Of a stretch of DNA of 64,000 nt, positions 1-9,635 are shown piece by piece (the first letter of the stretch is position 1; every line of letters begins with the position of its first letter). A model generated the notes under the pieces. It was not told the DNA's origin, ran no database searches, and saw only the letters and a list, made by a program, of their open reading frames with translations. The translations under genes were made by a program, and so were the position numbers. The stretch comes from Austropuccinia psidii (lineage: Eukaryota > Basidiomycota > Pucciniomycetes > Pucciniales > Sphaerophragmiaceae), in assembly GCA_023105745.1 (NCBI GenBank), contig JALGQZ010000007.1, positions 3,579,592 to 3,643,591 on the forward strand, in the 5' to 3' direction.

Positions 1-816
1 TTCAAAACACATAAGTGTTTCATTAGTTTGGCAAAGACTCAAGATGTTTGATTTACTGTTGTTACAAATGGTTTCATTTTTAGTAGAAGGATGATTTTTC
101 ATGTTGTTTATAGCTTCATACAACTCTGGGATGGAATCAAATATGTCAGAAATCATTTCTGGAGTCTTAATCTGGCTTCCTCCTCCTTCTGTAATTCTAT
201 CATGGTTCTGGCCATCTGAAATACATTTTCAATTGCATCCTGCTAAATCTTTGGAATCCTGTAGCAGTGGCTGTAAGGCTTTGTGGCTGGTGCCTTCCCT
301 TTACCCTTGTTTTGAGCTTGTGGCTGCTCTTTCACATTGGAATTGCTGCTGCTGGCCACTGGGGCTGGTCTTGGCACTTGCTTTGGTGGTGGAGGGTTGT
401 TTTTCCTCAATTCTGCTGTTAAAAGCATCATATTATTCTTTTCCATCAATGGATGCCATCCATTGAGTAACTTGCAAGTTTTGGGATGACCCAGGAATTT
501 TGTTACAGTCAGGTATGAGCTCATGCAGTTTTTCCACAGATCTGCAAGGATCTGGTACTTGTTGTGCTGCAGTGCATTGTTTTAAGCCTTCTGGCTGACT
601 TTGTAAATGTCTACTGAGGCTTCTTGTGGTGGTGTCAGATCTTTTTGCAGGTAAAATAGTGTCATCAGCTTCAGAATTGGACAATTTCTTGTTGTAGAGG
701 GCTTTTACTGACCCTTGTCCTTCTGTATCTGAATGGCTTCTGCCACAATCACGTCTATGGCCTTTTTGGGAGCTGCTTGAGGGCTTATAGCTTGCTCCTG
801 ATCTGGTTGAAGGCAT
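1..816 (-). pseudogene. Family A gag, N-terminal part, copy A1
   Basis: The frame starts at an ATG at 816 (protein begins MPSTRSGASY) and is open to a stop at 433-435, where copies A2 and A3 read on, so it is broken. It is rich in Ser, Gln and Lys, as are the other family A Gag N-termini. The matching frame resumes below 433 and leaves the window within the coiled-coil part of Gag. The start ATG lies inside the predicted second leader intron (866 to 803), so only unspliced RNA would encode it. A second reading frame, ORF1, overlaps it in the +1 frame. Confidence 0.7.
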
Positions 817-1064
817 ATTTTATGATTAAAGAGTTTTAAAATAGTGATTTTACGTCAAAAACTTACTATTTGCCAAATTTTTAGCTTTTTGAATAGTATT
901 ACTGAGATCCAAGTTGATCAATTCAGAAGATATCAGCTCTTTTTGGTTATTCTTAGTCATAATAAAAGTGCTATTATAATCAGAAATCACAGTGCATGCA
1001 GGAATAATGCTAGTAACTATGGAGGCTGTCTCAATATCTTCTTGTCTTACCATATTTTCAGACA
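243..1064 (-). pseudogene. Family A spliced ORF1 overlapping gag, copy A1
   Basis: Exon 1 runs 1064 to 867 and begins TG directly after a 3' splice site; an upstream exon ending in A (1140) would supply the ATG. Intron 2 runs 866 to 803 (GTAAGT...ACCAG, 64 nt). Exon 2 continues from 802 in the frame +1 to gag. In this copy exon 2 has an early TAA but is open again around the core motif (SYLTVTKFLG ... LNGWHPL, ending near 243). The same arrangement exists in A2, A3, C and D. The function is unknown. The product would be a basic protein with a conserved GWxP core. Confidence 0.55.
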
Positions 1065-1139
1065 CTAATATTAATGAAAAAAGCCAATTAATTAAGTAAA
1101 AAGGGTATTTAAAAAAAGAAATAAAAATATAAACCTCAC
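1065..1139 (-). other. Predicted leader intron 1, copy A1 (75 nt)
   Basis: The minus strand reads TTATAA|GTGAGG at the donor (1139) and TTAG|TGTC at the acceptor (1066-1065). Joining A at 1140 to TG at 1064-1063 makes an ATG in frame with exon 1. The same junction can be drawn in A2 and A3. This is a prediction from sequence only. Confidence 0.5.
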
Positions 1140-1272
1140 TTATAATATGAAAGTGTTTTTACTTTTTATGGATTTTTTGAATTATAACTATTTTTTATAT
1201 GTTTTTTAAAAAATTTCAATATTAGAAAAAGGATAAAAAAGAGTAAAAAAATATGTCACAAGTGAAATATCA

Positions 1273-1286
1273 CAGCTGGGCCACCA
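1273..1286 (-). promoter_or_regulatory. Putative primer-binding site, copy A1
   Basis: Two bases inside the 5' LTR the minus strand reads TGGTGGCCCAGCTG. A TGG start fits complementarity to the CCA end of a tRNA. A2 and A3 have TGGGGGCCCAGC here and families C and D have TGGGGGCCTGGCC. I could not identify the tRNA. Confidence 0.5.
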
Positions 1287-1288
1287 AA

Positions 1289-3111
1289 TGTAAGGTGTGG
1301 ATATGAAACTTTTATAAAATATCAAGTACTTTTCCTGTCCTCAAAATTTGTATAAGGTAAAATTATTTAAAAATAGTAAGAAATAGTATTTTTAAAGATA
1401 AAACATGCCAATTTTATTGTTTTTAACTTTTTAGGTATAAAACAATAATATAATAAAAATTTATTGTTTTACCAACAATAAAGATTTATCCGAAAATACT
1501 CTACAAGAGATATTTAAGGCTACAAAAGAAATTTTTTCAAGAGCAATTTCAAGTGGAATTAATTGAGCAAAGAGCTGCAAGAAAGTAATTAAAGAACAAC
1601 GTCTTTGGAAAGATATTTAAAGAGAGAACACACCCAAAAGTGACCAAAGTGAATTTGGAAACAAAGTGACAAAGCTAACAGTGATGAAAGATGGTTTAAT
1701 TCACTTTTGGGGTGGTTCAAGGGGTAAAATGATTATCAGAGTTACAAACAATTATTATATTGATTTTTTCACGTGGTTAAAAGGTTTTAAAATGATCTAA
1801 AAAGGGTGGTTGGAATCTTTTATTGATTGGTTTAACAGTGTTTAAACTAATTATAAAAGGAAAAGCTTCTAACATGAAGAGAAAAGTGGGGCAAAGAAGA
1901 CATTATTTTATAGCCATCAATTTTCTTACTCCAAAAATAAGTTTAGTCTTTTCAGTCGTGAAAAACAGTCTGACAACAGAAAAGCCAATTATGGAATCAT
2001 TGAACCCTGGTTTACACCAAAAAAGGGCTGGTTCAAGCCATTTTTTGCTATTTTTAGCCATTTTAGACCCTAAAATCAGCCATTATTATAGCAATACCTG
2101 GTCTAGAACCTTCAAAACACGTCAGAATGTGTGTAAGAGGCTTAAGAGCCAGTTAAAGCTGTTTTTACTAACATTGTTTTAACTTAACGGTAGCTTTACC
2201 CTCTTGGAAGCAGTTAAAACTACCCTGATTGGTATCAAAACCTCATCATCAATTGAGTCACAGACCCGTGACTCAATTACAGGCCAAAAGTAATAAAATT
2301 TTGTGTGGAATTTGACATCCCATGCCAGTCAGCAAGGAATTTGGGGGTCTAGCTCCCCCTTAGAGGTAGAGTGTCTTTCCCCCCCAGAATTAATCTTTCC
2401 AATTTATTTTTTCTTTAATTCCTCATCATGTAATACAATTATAATTTAAATATGTAATTCAATTGAGTTTTTAATTACAAATCTGTAATAATCAATATCT
2501 CATATGTAAATAAAAGTTCACTTATGTAATACATGCGCACATTTTGACATTTCAATTGAAAATACTTCAATTCCTCATAACTTCTAAGCTGAATGCAACA
2601 CCTCAATTTTAACGCAAAAATTGATGGTGAACACAACATGTAGTGTGAATTAGATTAAGGTTTTGAGGATTATCATATTTTTGTACAAAAAAAAATGAAA
2701 CTTAATTTAAGCTTATTTAGAGTTGAGTTACAGAAATTTCATCCAGAAGTGACCCCGCTTTATTTTTTATGAGGAATCCAATGGTGTGACAATTTCTTTA
2801 TGTTTATTTATCGGATAGAAATTTATAATATATTTTATATAACCTTTTACCAAAAATATTTCAATTTCATAATTTCTATTAAGAATTCATTTTTACTTAA
2901 TTTTTACAAGTAAAAATGTATTTTCATAATTTCAAATTTTATTGTAATTTTATTTTTAAATTATAATTAAACTTTGATTTTTAAACTCAAATTTGTATTC
3001 ATATTCCAATTTTCATGATCATAATATAAATAATTTGATTTTATTTATCTTTGTATCTTAATTCATCATTTGTGGTCTTTTGGGTATATCAAAATATCTC
3101 TAAGGCTCACA
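1289..3111 (-). repeat. Family A 5' LTR, copy A1 (1823 bp)
   Basis: On the minus strand it starts TGTGAGCC and ends CCACACCTTACA, so it has the usual TG...CA ends. It aligns along its length with the LTRs of A2, the solo LTR at 18715 and the A3 LTRs. A short frame containing MKRKVGQRR is open on the opposite strand in most copies. It is probably not a gene. Confidence 0.9.
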
Positions 3112-4045
3112 TTCACTCTCAAGTAACCAGAAATACCATAAATGGTGTTATACACCATTTTGAATAATTTTTCAACATCAACCCAATGGTGCCAATATAA
3201 CAGGGTTATTTCAACAGTCCATAGAGTCATTATGGCACCACATCATCCAGAGGATTTTTCAAGGCTCAAGGACATGTGTCACTCTCAAATATCAATGTCA
3301 CCATGAGAAATCATTGTATATTCTCATTCACAGTATTCCTCCAAGGCAATACTTGAAGTTCATTATCAAGGGATATTCAAGAGGTATTTCCAAACTTATC
3401 TGTCAAGTGTCAATGCTCCATCAATCCACCTTGGAAACCACATTCATTTAATAAAGTCTGGATTCATCAAGACCTGTACTTCAATCATACACAATGGGAA
3501 GATAATTCAAACCTGTTTATTTCTTGATTTGGCAAGGTTTACATTCCATCAGAAAATAAATAAAGCTTCAAGTATTCAATAAAGATAGGCTGCCAGCCTG
3601 AAGGAGTCAAGCTCTCAACCTTTCACAAATACCAGCCTATCTTGACCCTGGGAGTTTTCCCCAAGTTAATTGATATATTTTCATTTTATTTTATCTTTTT
3701 TATCTTATCTCTTTTTATAAGTGAATACTGATATTATCAGGTCAGTCATTTAGCACCTTTCTCTTTTCTTCCATTTCCTATCAGTGGATATTGGTGGTAA
3801 TATCCTTTACTAATTCCATTGTTCAATCAGGAAGGTTGAAACAGTGATTAAGAATTTACTTGGTTGGCTCTTTGGCAATTTGGCTTCTTATTTTCTCTTA
3901 TTGCATCTCATTTTGTAACTGCATATTTCGTAGAGAAATTCCCTTCTTTTATTTCTGTCTTCTTTATTCTTTGGAGTCTTCAAAGTGAGCTCCCTGATTA
4001 CTGAGTGCCAGGCCACTCTCATTATTCCCAAGAGCCCCTGTGACA
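3112..4045 (+). repeat. Family B-like LTR, left end cut off by A1
   Basis: The right half matches the family B LTR in order: an 'accagcc...tttccccaagttaatt' segment, a 'ggttgaaacagtg' segment, and the terminus 'ctgagtgccagg ... gagcccctgtgaca' ending at 4045. It is much more diverged than the LTRs at 6794 and 16416. The left end is missing because A1 begins at 3111. The right end interrupts the Harbinger transposase reading frame. No internal family B sequence follows, so it was probably a solo LTR. Confidence 0.65.
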
Positions 4046-4905
4046 CCCTCCAAAATTCCAATTCCATTCTCAATTCTAACCCTTGATTTTGGTAGACAGT
4101 AATTAAAACAATGGTTTTCTTTACTCTGTGCCGCACCTCCCTTATATTCTGGAGCAACCCAAGGAGAGCTTTTATATGCTGAATCTTCAAGTAAATACTG
4201 ATCTTTTTCATGAAATGTTTGAGGTGGTTGTGTAATTTTCATATGATGATATAAATTTGAATCATGAAGTTACCAAGTACAACCCACATGTAGAGCAGTG
4301 AACTGTTTGTTTATATTGCAAACCAGTTCTATTGAAAAAGAACACCTTACTTTTAAACAATCATTAAAAATGATCTTTATGATGAAAATTCAAACTCTTA
4401 CCTCTTTTTTCAATCAAAATAGGATTCACCATCATTGGGGAGATGTTGTGATAATGGTATGAGACTCCCATCAATAAATTCAACACCCCCAGGGAAGCCT
4501 TCTGCTTGAATAACTCAAGACATCTCTCTTAATTGTTCTATTGTTGGCCACACAATCATTTTTTGATTCAACTTCATTAATATCTAGATCACTCTTTAAA
4601 TGTACAACACAATAGCCCCATGTCTAATTTCAAATAAAATTCCAATCTTTCCCAAAGCAGCCCCATTGCCATTTGATCCTAACCTTGAGAGTGCCACAGC
4701 CAATTGCATGGCAGGATTGTGGTGTTTGTTTTGTGATGAGATTTGAAAGGTTTTATCATCTTGAATTTCTGCAACCAATTTTTCAAATGATTCATGTGTG
4801 TTCCTACAAAGCTGGAAAAACGTTTCAGAGGATAATGTTTGTAAATCATTCATTGTATACATGTAATGTCATGGATGGCTTCTACAAGCATTGATGTATC
4901 TTTGT
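4046..4905 (-). pseudogene. PIF/Harbinger-type (DDE_4 superfamily) transposase, broken
   Basis: Three blocks read in order on the minus strand. An N-terminal block at 4862-4596 contains LSRLGSNGNGAALGKIG, a hallmark of rust Harbinger-like transposases. A first DDE block near 4500-4410 contains GFPGGVEFIDGSLIPL with the first catalytic Asp and an in-frame TGA. After a probable intron (AG|GTAAGAG near 4409), a final block down to 4046 contains YLLEDSAY (second Asp) and RVRIENGIGILEG (catalytic Glu). The frame then runs into the B-like LTR, so the C-terminus is gone. Stops and an N-terminal frameshift make it non-functional. The product would have been a cut-and-paste transposase. Confidence 0.7.
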
Positions 4906-5218
4906 GATGTTATCATATCTAATAAGATTATATTTTCCTGGATATCAGAATGACTATAAGAGCTGCAAGATTGATGAACTGCAGTGAGTTTAAGGTCTGA
5001 AGTAAAGGTAGCCTTTGCAATGCCCTGGGGAGGGTAAATGAAGAAAGGATCAATAGCAAATGCATTTTTAATTCAAATACTTTGATAAATGACTATTATA
5101 TTTAGATTTTATGCAAGAAGAGGGAAGTTTTCTGCAATTTAACATTCCCTTACTGAGTTGTTTTTTGTAAAGAGGTCCCTTTGAATGAAACTAAAGGCAG
5201 GATTTTAGTATATAAACA

Positions 5219-5371
5219 TGGAATTTGGTACCAAAAAACTTGGGTTTTTGTGCATCAAGATACCTCACCTCTTGAGGTGTGGGATTTTGCAAATCCCAAA
5301 AAGCTAATGCGGGATTTTGAACAAAAAAACTTGGGATTTTGAGGGTGGGATTTGGTAACTTTAACACCCCC
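5219..5371 (-). repeat. Putative Harbinger terminal and subterminal sequence
   Basis: The minus strand starts GGGGGTGTTAAAGTTACC next to TAA/TTA, the usual target of this superfamily, and holds several iterations of a GGGATTTTG-like motif, one of them as a near-palindrome with AAATCCC. It lies upstream of the transposase N-terminus, where one element end is expected. The opposite end would be beyond the inserted LTR and was not seen. Confidence 0.4.
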
Positions 5372-5493
5372 TAATGACAATAAGCCAAATAGAATCATTA
5401 GTTTTATTACCAGGCAAAATGATAAGAGACTATAGACAGATGATCTTCAGTCATATTAATTACTATTCTCTCCCAAATGAACACTTTCATCAG

Positions 5494-5857
5494 TCACTTT
5501 TTGTATTTTCCCAATCATTCATTATACTTTTTATAAGCCACAGCTAATTTATTTTCAATCTGACATGATAATGCAAGACTAATGTTGTTTTCAAATCCTT
5601 TCTCCACAAAATTCTTCAATTTTTTGGTGTCCATGATCGCTTTTTTTCCAAATTACTTCATAAATGCCATGTTATTTTGAGAAATCAATTCCAAATTTGT
5701 AGCTTGGAAGTGAAAAAGGCCTTCCTCTAACACCATGTGCATCTTGTTTTTTTGTCAAACTGAATTTTTCTAATTCTACTGGAATCCCAATCCCATGAGA
5801 AAAAGTTTAGAGATCTTATTCCTTGTGATAAATATTATGAAATTTACCAAAGGTAAA
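5494..5857 (-). pseudogene. 3' part of an unrecognised gene split by A2
   Basis: The minus strand continues, in phase across the A2 insertion, the reading of the 5' part at 29631-30326. It contains PVELEKFSLTKKQDAHG and PSYKFGIDFSK, then after an A-run frameshift MDTKKLKNFVEKGFEN and a Lys-rich end with TGA at 5496-5494. A few in-frame stops show decay. I do not recognise the product; it is hydrophilic and lysine-rich. It lies outside the putative Harbinger terminus at 5371. The continuous reading through a virtual excision is the main support. Confidence 0.5.
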
Positions 5858-6793
5858 TGTAAGGTGTGGATATGAAACTTTGATAGAATGTCAAGTACTT
5901 TTCCTGTCCTCAAAATTTGGATAAGGTAAAATTATTTAAAAATGGTAAGGAATAGTATTTTTAAGGAGAAAACAGCCCAATTTTATTGTTTTTAACTTTT
6001 TAAGTATGAAAAAATAATGTAATAAAAATTTATTGTTTTACCAACAATAAAGATTTATCCAAAAATACTCCACTAGAGATATTTAAGGCTACAAAAGAAA
6101 TTTCTTCAAGAGCAATTTCAATTGGAATTAATTGAGCAAAGAACTGCAAGCAATGAATTAAAGAAAAACGTCTTTGGAAATATATTTAAAGAGAAAACAC
6201 GCCCAAAAGTGAGCAGAGTGAATTTGGAAACAAAGTGACAAAGTTAACAGTGATGAAAGATGGTTTAATTCACTTTTGGGGTGGTTCAAGGGGTAAAATG
6301 ATTATAAGAGTTACAAACAATTATTACAATAATTTTTTCATGTGTTTCAAAGGTTTAAAATGATTTAAAAAGGGTGTTTGTAATGTTTTATTGATTTTTT
6401 TAACATTTTCTAAACTAATTATGAATGGAAAAGATTCTAACATGAAGAGAAAAGTGGGGCAAAGAAGACATTCTTTCATAGCCATAAATTTTCTTACTCC
6501 AAAAGCAGGATTTACTCTTGTCAGTCGTCGAAAACACTCTGACAACAGAAATGCCAATTATGGCATCATTGAACCATGGTTTAGACCAAAGAAGGGCTGG
6601 TTTTATCCATTTTTTGCTATTTTTAGCCATTTTAGACCCTTAAATCAGCCATTACTATAGTAATACCTGGCCTAGAGCCCTCAAAACACGTCATAATGAG
6701 TTTAAGAGACATAGGAACCAGTTATAACTGTTTTTACTAAGGTGATTTTATCTTAAGGGTAGGTTTATCCTCTTCGCAACAGTTAAACCTACC
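5858..6793 (-). repeat. A2 3' LTR, first segment
   Basis: It matches the other family A LTRs from the terminal tgtaaggtgtgg up to the pentamer ctacc, where the family B element begins. The LTR resumes at 17176. Without the insertion it would be about 1835 bp. Confidence 0.9.
6789..6793. repeat. Target-site duplication of the B element (ctacc)
   Basis: The pentamer ctacc at 6789-6793 is repeated at 17176-17180 on the other side of the B element. Other family A LTRs have it once at this place. Confidence 0.95.
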
Positions 6794-7553
6794 TGTAACA
6801 ACCATCCATCAGGGGTAAGGGTATTCATTCATACACCCACTCAAACACCTCAAATCAGCAAATCCTGTATCTGCATCAGCAGTCAGTTTCAGCAATCTTC
6901 ATTCTGAAACATGCATACAGCTTGGTACATCAATACAGCCTGTCAATACCTGTACAGGCTGGATTCACCCAATACAGTTTCAATACACCAATATGGAACT
7001 GTATGATCACTCAAATACACCACACCTCTTGTACAGTTTCTGTACAGCTGTACAGGACCTGTATTGGCCAGACTCAATTCAGTAATCAATTATTCTCATG
7101 AAAATTCTTCTCTGGATCAGGGCTGGTGATTCTCACATATACCAGCCCCTCTTTCTCCCCCCTGGGGACTTTTCCCCAGTTAATTAATTTAGTTTATTTA
7201 TTATTTTATAATTATTCTTATCCTTAGTTTTGGGTATTATAGTTATTTAATCTTAAGTTAGTCTTTGCATTTCTCTCTTTGCCTGTACAGTATGAGTTGG
7301 GTGGCCATATCCTTATTAACCCTTCTCTTTCCATTCTGACAGGTTGAAACAGTGGACTTAGACTTGTTTGTGGTTGGCTCTTCTATTCTTTTACTCTTAT
7401 CTTTTGTTGCTGCTTTTCTTATATTTATTCTTTAGCAATTTATCTTTAACACTCTTAAGTGTATCTCTTTTTATCTTCTCTGTGAGCCCTCCATAAGTGA
7501 GTCCCAGTTTACTGAGTGCCAGGCCCTCTTCACTTCGAAGAGCCCCTGTGACA
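6794..7553 (+). repeat. Family B 5' LTR (760 bp)
   Basis: It starts tgtaacaacc, ends gcccctgtgaca and has the same length as the 3' LTR at 16416-17175, with 8 substitutions between them. It holds the predicted TATA element and RNA start near 7138-7178, plus a possible splice donor CATAA|GTGAGT near 7496. Confidence 0.97.
7136..7191 (+). promoter_or_regulatory. Family B LTR core promoter and predicted RNA 5' end
   Basis: A catatacc TATA-like element (TATA at 7138-7141) lies 40 nt upstream of agttaattaattta at 7178-7191. That 14-mer is the exact reverse complement of the sequence after the 5' LTR (7555-7568). In Tf1-type elements the RNA 5' end itself anneals to the primer-binding site, so transcription is predicted to start at about 7178. 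Confidence 0.5.
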
Positions 7554-7554
7554 T

Positions 7555-7568
7555 TAAATTAATTAACT
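7555..7568 (+). promoter_or_regulatory. Family B self-primer binding site
   Basis: One base after the LTR, taaattaattaact pairs perfectly over 14 nt with 7178-7191 in the LTR. No TGG-type tRNA complement is present here. This position and pairing match the Tf1/sushi self-priming mechanism. The tract is AT-rich, but its exact position makes coincidence unlikely. Confidence 0.6.
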
Positions 7569-8273
7569 CATATTTGATTCTTTCTTTTCATTCATTTATA
7601 TTCATTTCCTCTCATTCATCAATTATGACCTTTTCATGATTTTATGATTCTTATGATTTTCTATCAAATTTTCTCTCTCATCAATTTTCATCTCATTCAT
7701 TTCATTCTTATGAAAATTGATTCTTTTTCCTTTCTTAATCATTGCTGACCATCTCATCACTTCATTTTATTTTTATCAATGAAATTTTTTCTGTGTTCTT
7801 ATTCAGGTTTTATCTAGGGATTATTGATTGGTTTAATTGATTGGATTATTCATTGGGATTCATTTGGGTTATTGATTCAGGATTTATTGGATTTATTGAC
7901 TTTGAACTCTCAAGATATTGATTGATCCTCAAGAATTGTTTTTGATTATTGATTTGATTTGACTCATCAAGATATTGAATTGATTTCTGAAGATTTTGAA
8001 CTGATTGATTGATTCCTCAAGACTTGATTTCATATTGAAGACACTTATTGATTGATTATTGATTGAATATTGATTGATTATTGATTTCCTCAAGATTATT
8101 GATATTTGATTGAATTGATTGTTGATTGATTGAATTTATTTGACTGTTGATTGAATTTGATTCCTCAAGATTTGAATTGATTCCTCAAGATTCATCAAGA
8201 TTTTATTGTGATTGATTTGGCCAAGCCTGATTATTCTTCTTAATACCATCAAGTTATTTTAATTCTTTTCATA
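7569..8273 (+). repeat. Family B leader, simple TGATT and CCTCAAGAT repeats
   Basis: The 700-nt stretch before gag has no gene. From about 7800 it is built of variants of ttgattgatt and cctcaagatt in irregular alternation. It carries several upstream ATG triplets, so direct scanning to gag looks difficult. A donor-like CATAA|GTGAGT in the LTR (about 7496) and acceptor-like tracts near 8250 suggest the leader might be spliced out. Confidence 0.5.
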
Positions 8274-9635
8274 ATGCCAGTCCAGCATAGCCCCCCAGCA
8301 AAGAATACTAGATCCCAGAAAATTCCAGCTGTTCTCACTCCTACAGAAAGGGCTCCTCTTGACCGCACACCATCAGTTCATCAACTGAGTGCAAATTTGG
8401 ACAGAGGGCCACCAATGGAAGGAGCAGCACCCTCAAGAAGAGGTGGAATGAAATCTAGAAGATCAAGATCCTTTTCTGGACTTTTGGGTGGCTACCCTGG
8501 CATGTCTGAAGGTGCAAGAGCAAGATTAGGGGAAGTTGAAGATGAAGAGGGGGAAGAGTCTGTGGAAGAGGAAGATTCTGGGGAAACTGAAGTGGCAGAT
8601 GCCTTGGCAAATGCTCCAGAGGTGCCTCAGGGTTCTAATCTAGCCCTTTCTAGTCAACCTCTTGTCTCTCAAACTGATCCAAGTCTCCTCAAGATGATGG
8701 AGCAGATGACTCAATTCATGGGACAACTCACTCAAGCAGTTGCCCCCAGGGACAATTCCAAAGCCCCTGCTTTCAAGACTCCATCCATGAAGGCACCTGA
8801 TTCTTTTGATGGTACTCAAGCTCATAAGTTGAGAGGATTTATCCAATCCTGTCAACTAATTTTCCATAATGATCCAGCAAACTTCTTCTCTGACAGGAAG
8901 AAGGTTTTGTACTCAACTTCTTTTCTTACTGGTAGAGCTGGAAAATGGATTGAACCTTACCTCTCAAATATTTCCAATGAAGACCCTTCCTACCTCCTCA
9001 ATAATTGGCCATTGTTTGAATCTCAATTATTCACTCTGTTTGGTGACCCCAATAAAGTCAGGAAAGCTGAACAAGAGTTGGACAATTTGAGGATGAAGGA
9101 AAGTGGTCATGTTTCCTTGTACATAGCAGATTTCAGAAGCTTAATGTCAAGAATTGGAGATTGGGGGGAAAGAGCTTATATCCATGTTTACAGAAGAGGA
9201 TTGGCATCAAGATTATTGGATCAGTTGGCTTCTCACCCTGGAACTTTTGATACTCTTCAAGAACTTATGGATGTCACTCTAGAATTAGACACAAGATATC
9301 ATGAGAGGCAAAAGGAAAAGGGTGGCAATCAAGAAAAGAAGCCTCCAGTCAGTGGATCCAATCAGTCTAGGCCTCCTCAAAACTCATTTCAAAAGAGGCC
9401 TCATCAGAAGAAGAATAAGAAGGGAAAGAAATTTCAATCTTCAAAGGACAAACCCCATGCTGCTCTCCTCAATAAGGACAATAAATTAATCGGTTCTGAA
9501 AAGGAGAGGAGGATTCAAGCAGGGTTGTGTACTTATTGTGGTGGCAAGCACCCAATTGAAAAATGCTTCAAGAGACCTCAGAACAAGCCTGGGTCATCAT
9601 CAGGAGGCTTCCCTAGCAAGCAGGGAAAAGCCTGA
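8274..9635 (+). CDS. Family B Gag polyprotein (453 aa)
   Basis: The ATG at 8274 begins a 453-residue protein with a basic Ser/Pro-rich N-terminus, an acidic stretch near residues 85-110, and a retrotransposon Gag (capsid) domain from about residue 170 to 330 (APDSFDGTQ ... AGKWIEPYLSN). A Lys-rich region follows, then a zinc knuckle CTYCGGKHPIEKC (CX2CX3HX4C, one residue shorter than the usual CX2CX4HX4C) near residue 425. It would form the virus-like particle and package RNA. It is intact and ends at TGA 9633-9635, two codons after a slippery GGGAAAA. The family resemblance is to Tf2/sushi-like Gags of rust fungi. Confidence 0.92.
   Translation: MPVQHSPPAKNTRSQKIPAVLTPTERAPLDRTPSVHQLSANLDRGPPMEGAAPSRRGGMKSRRSRSFSGLLGGYPGMSEGARARLGEVEDEEGEESVEEEDSGETEVADALANAPEVPQGSNLALSSQPLVSQTDPSLLKMMEQMTQFMGQLTQAVAPRDNSKAPAFKTPSMKAPDSFDGTQAHKLRGFIQSCQLIFHNDPANFFSDRKKVLYSTSFLTGRAGKWIEPYLSNISNEDPSYLLNNWPLFESQLFTLFGDPNKVRKAEQELDNLRMKESGHVSLYIADFRSLMSRIGDWGERAYIHVYRRGLASRLLDQLASHPGTFDTLQELMDVTLELDTRYHERQKEKGGNQEKKPPVSGSNQSRPPQNSFQKRPHQKKNKKGKKFQSSKDKPHAALLNKDNKLIGSEKERRIQAGLCTYCGGKHPIEKCFKRPQNKPGSSSGGFPSKQGKA
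9623..9635 (+). promoter_or_regulatory. Gag-Pol -1 ribosomal frameshift site
   Basis: In the gag frame the codons are CAG GGA AAA GCC TGA, so G GGA AAA has the X XXY YYZ phase of a -1 slippery heptamer (9623-9629). A -1 slip continues with AGC CTG at 9629, exactly the pol frame, which is open from 9617. Pol has no ATG at its start, which agrees with expression by frameshift. I did not confirm a downstream RNA structure. Confidence 0.65.

Larger units (their letters stand above)
1..3111 (-). mobile_element. Family A Ty3-type retrotransposon, copy A1 (5' part only)
   Basis: The element is transcribed leftwards. Reading the minus strand, the 5' LTR (3111 to 1289) is followed by a primer-binding site, a leader with two probable introns, ORF1 and the start of gag. 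The window begins inside gag, so pol and the 3' LTR lie outside. It matches copies A2 and A3 in order and sequence. Its right end sits in an older family B-like LTR at 3112, so A1 inserted into that LTR. Confidence 0.85.

Noticed and set aside
1823..2182. Short frame with MKRKVGQRR in the family A LTRs, open in most copies
   Set aside because: The LTRs are homologous, so shared openness is expected. The opposite strand is also open, one copy has lost the ATG, and nothing shows expression.
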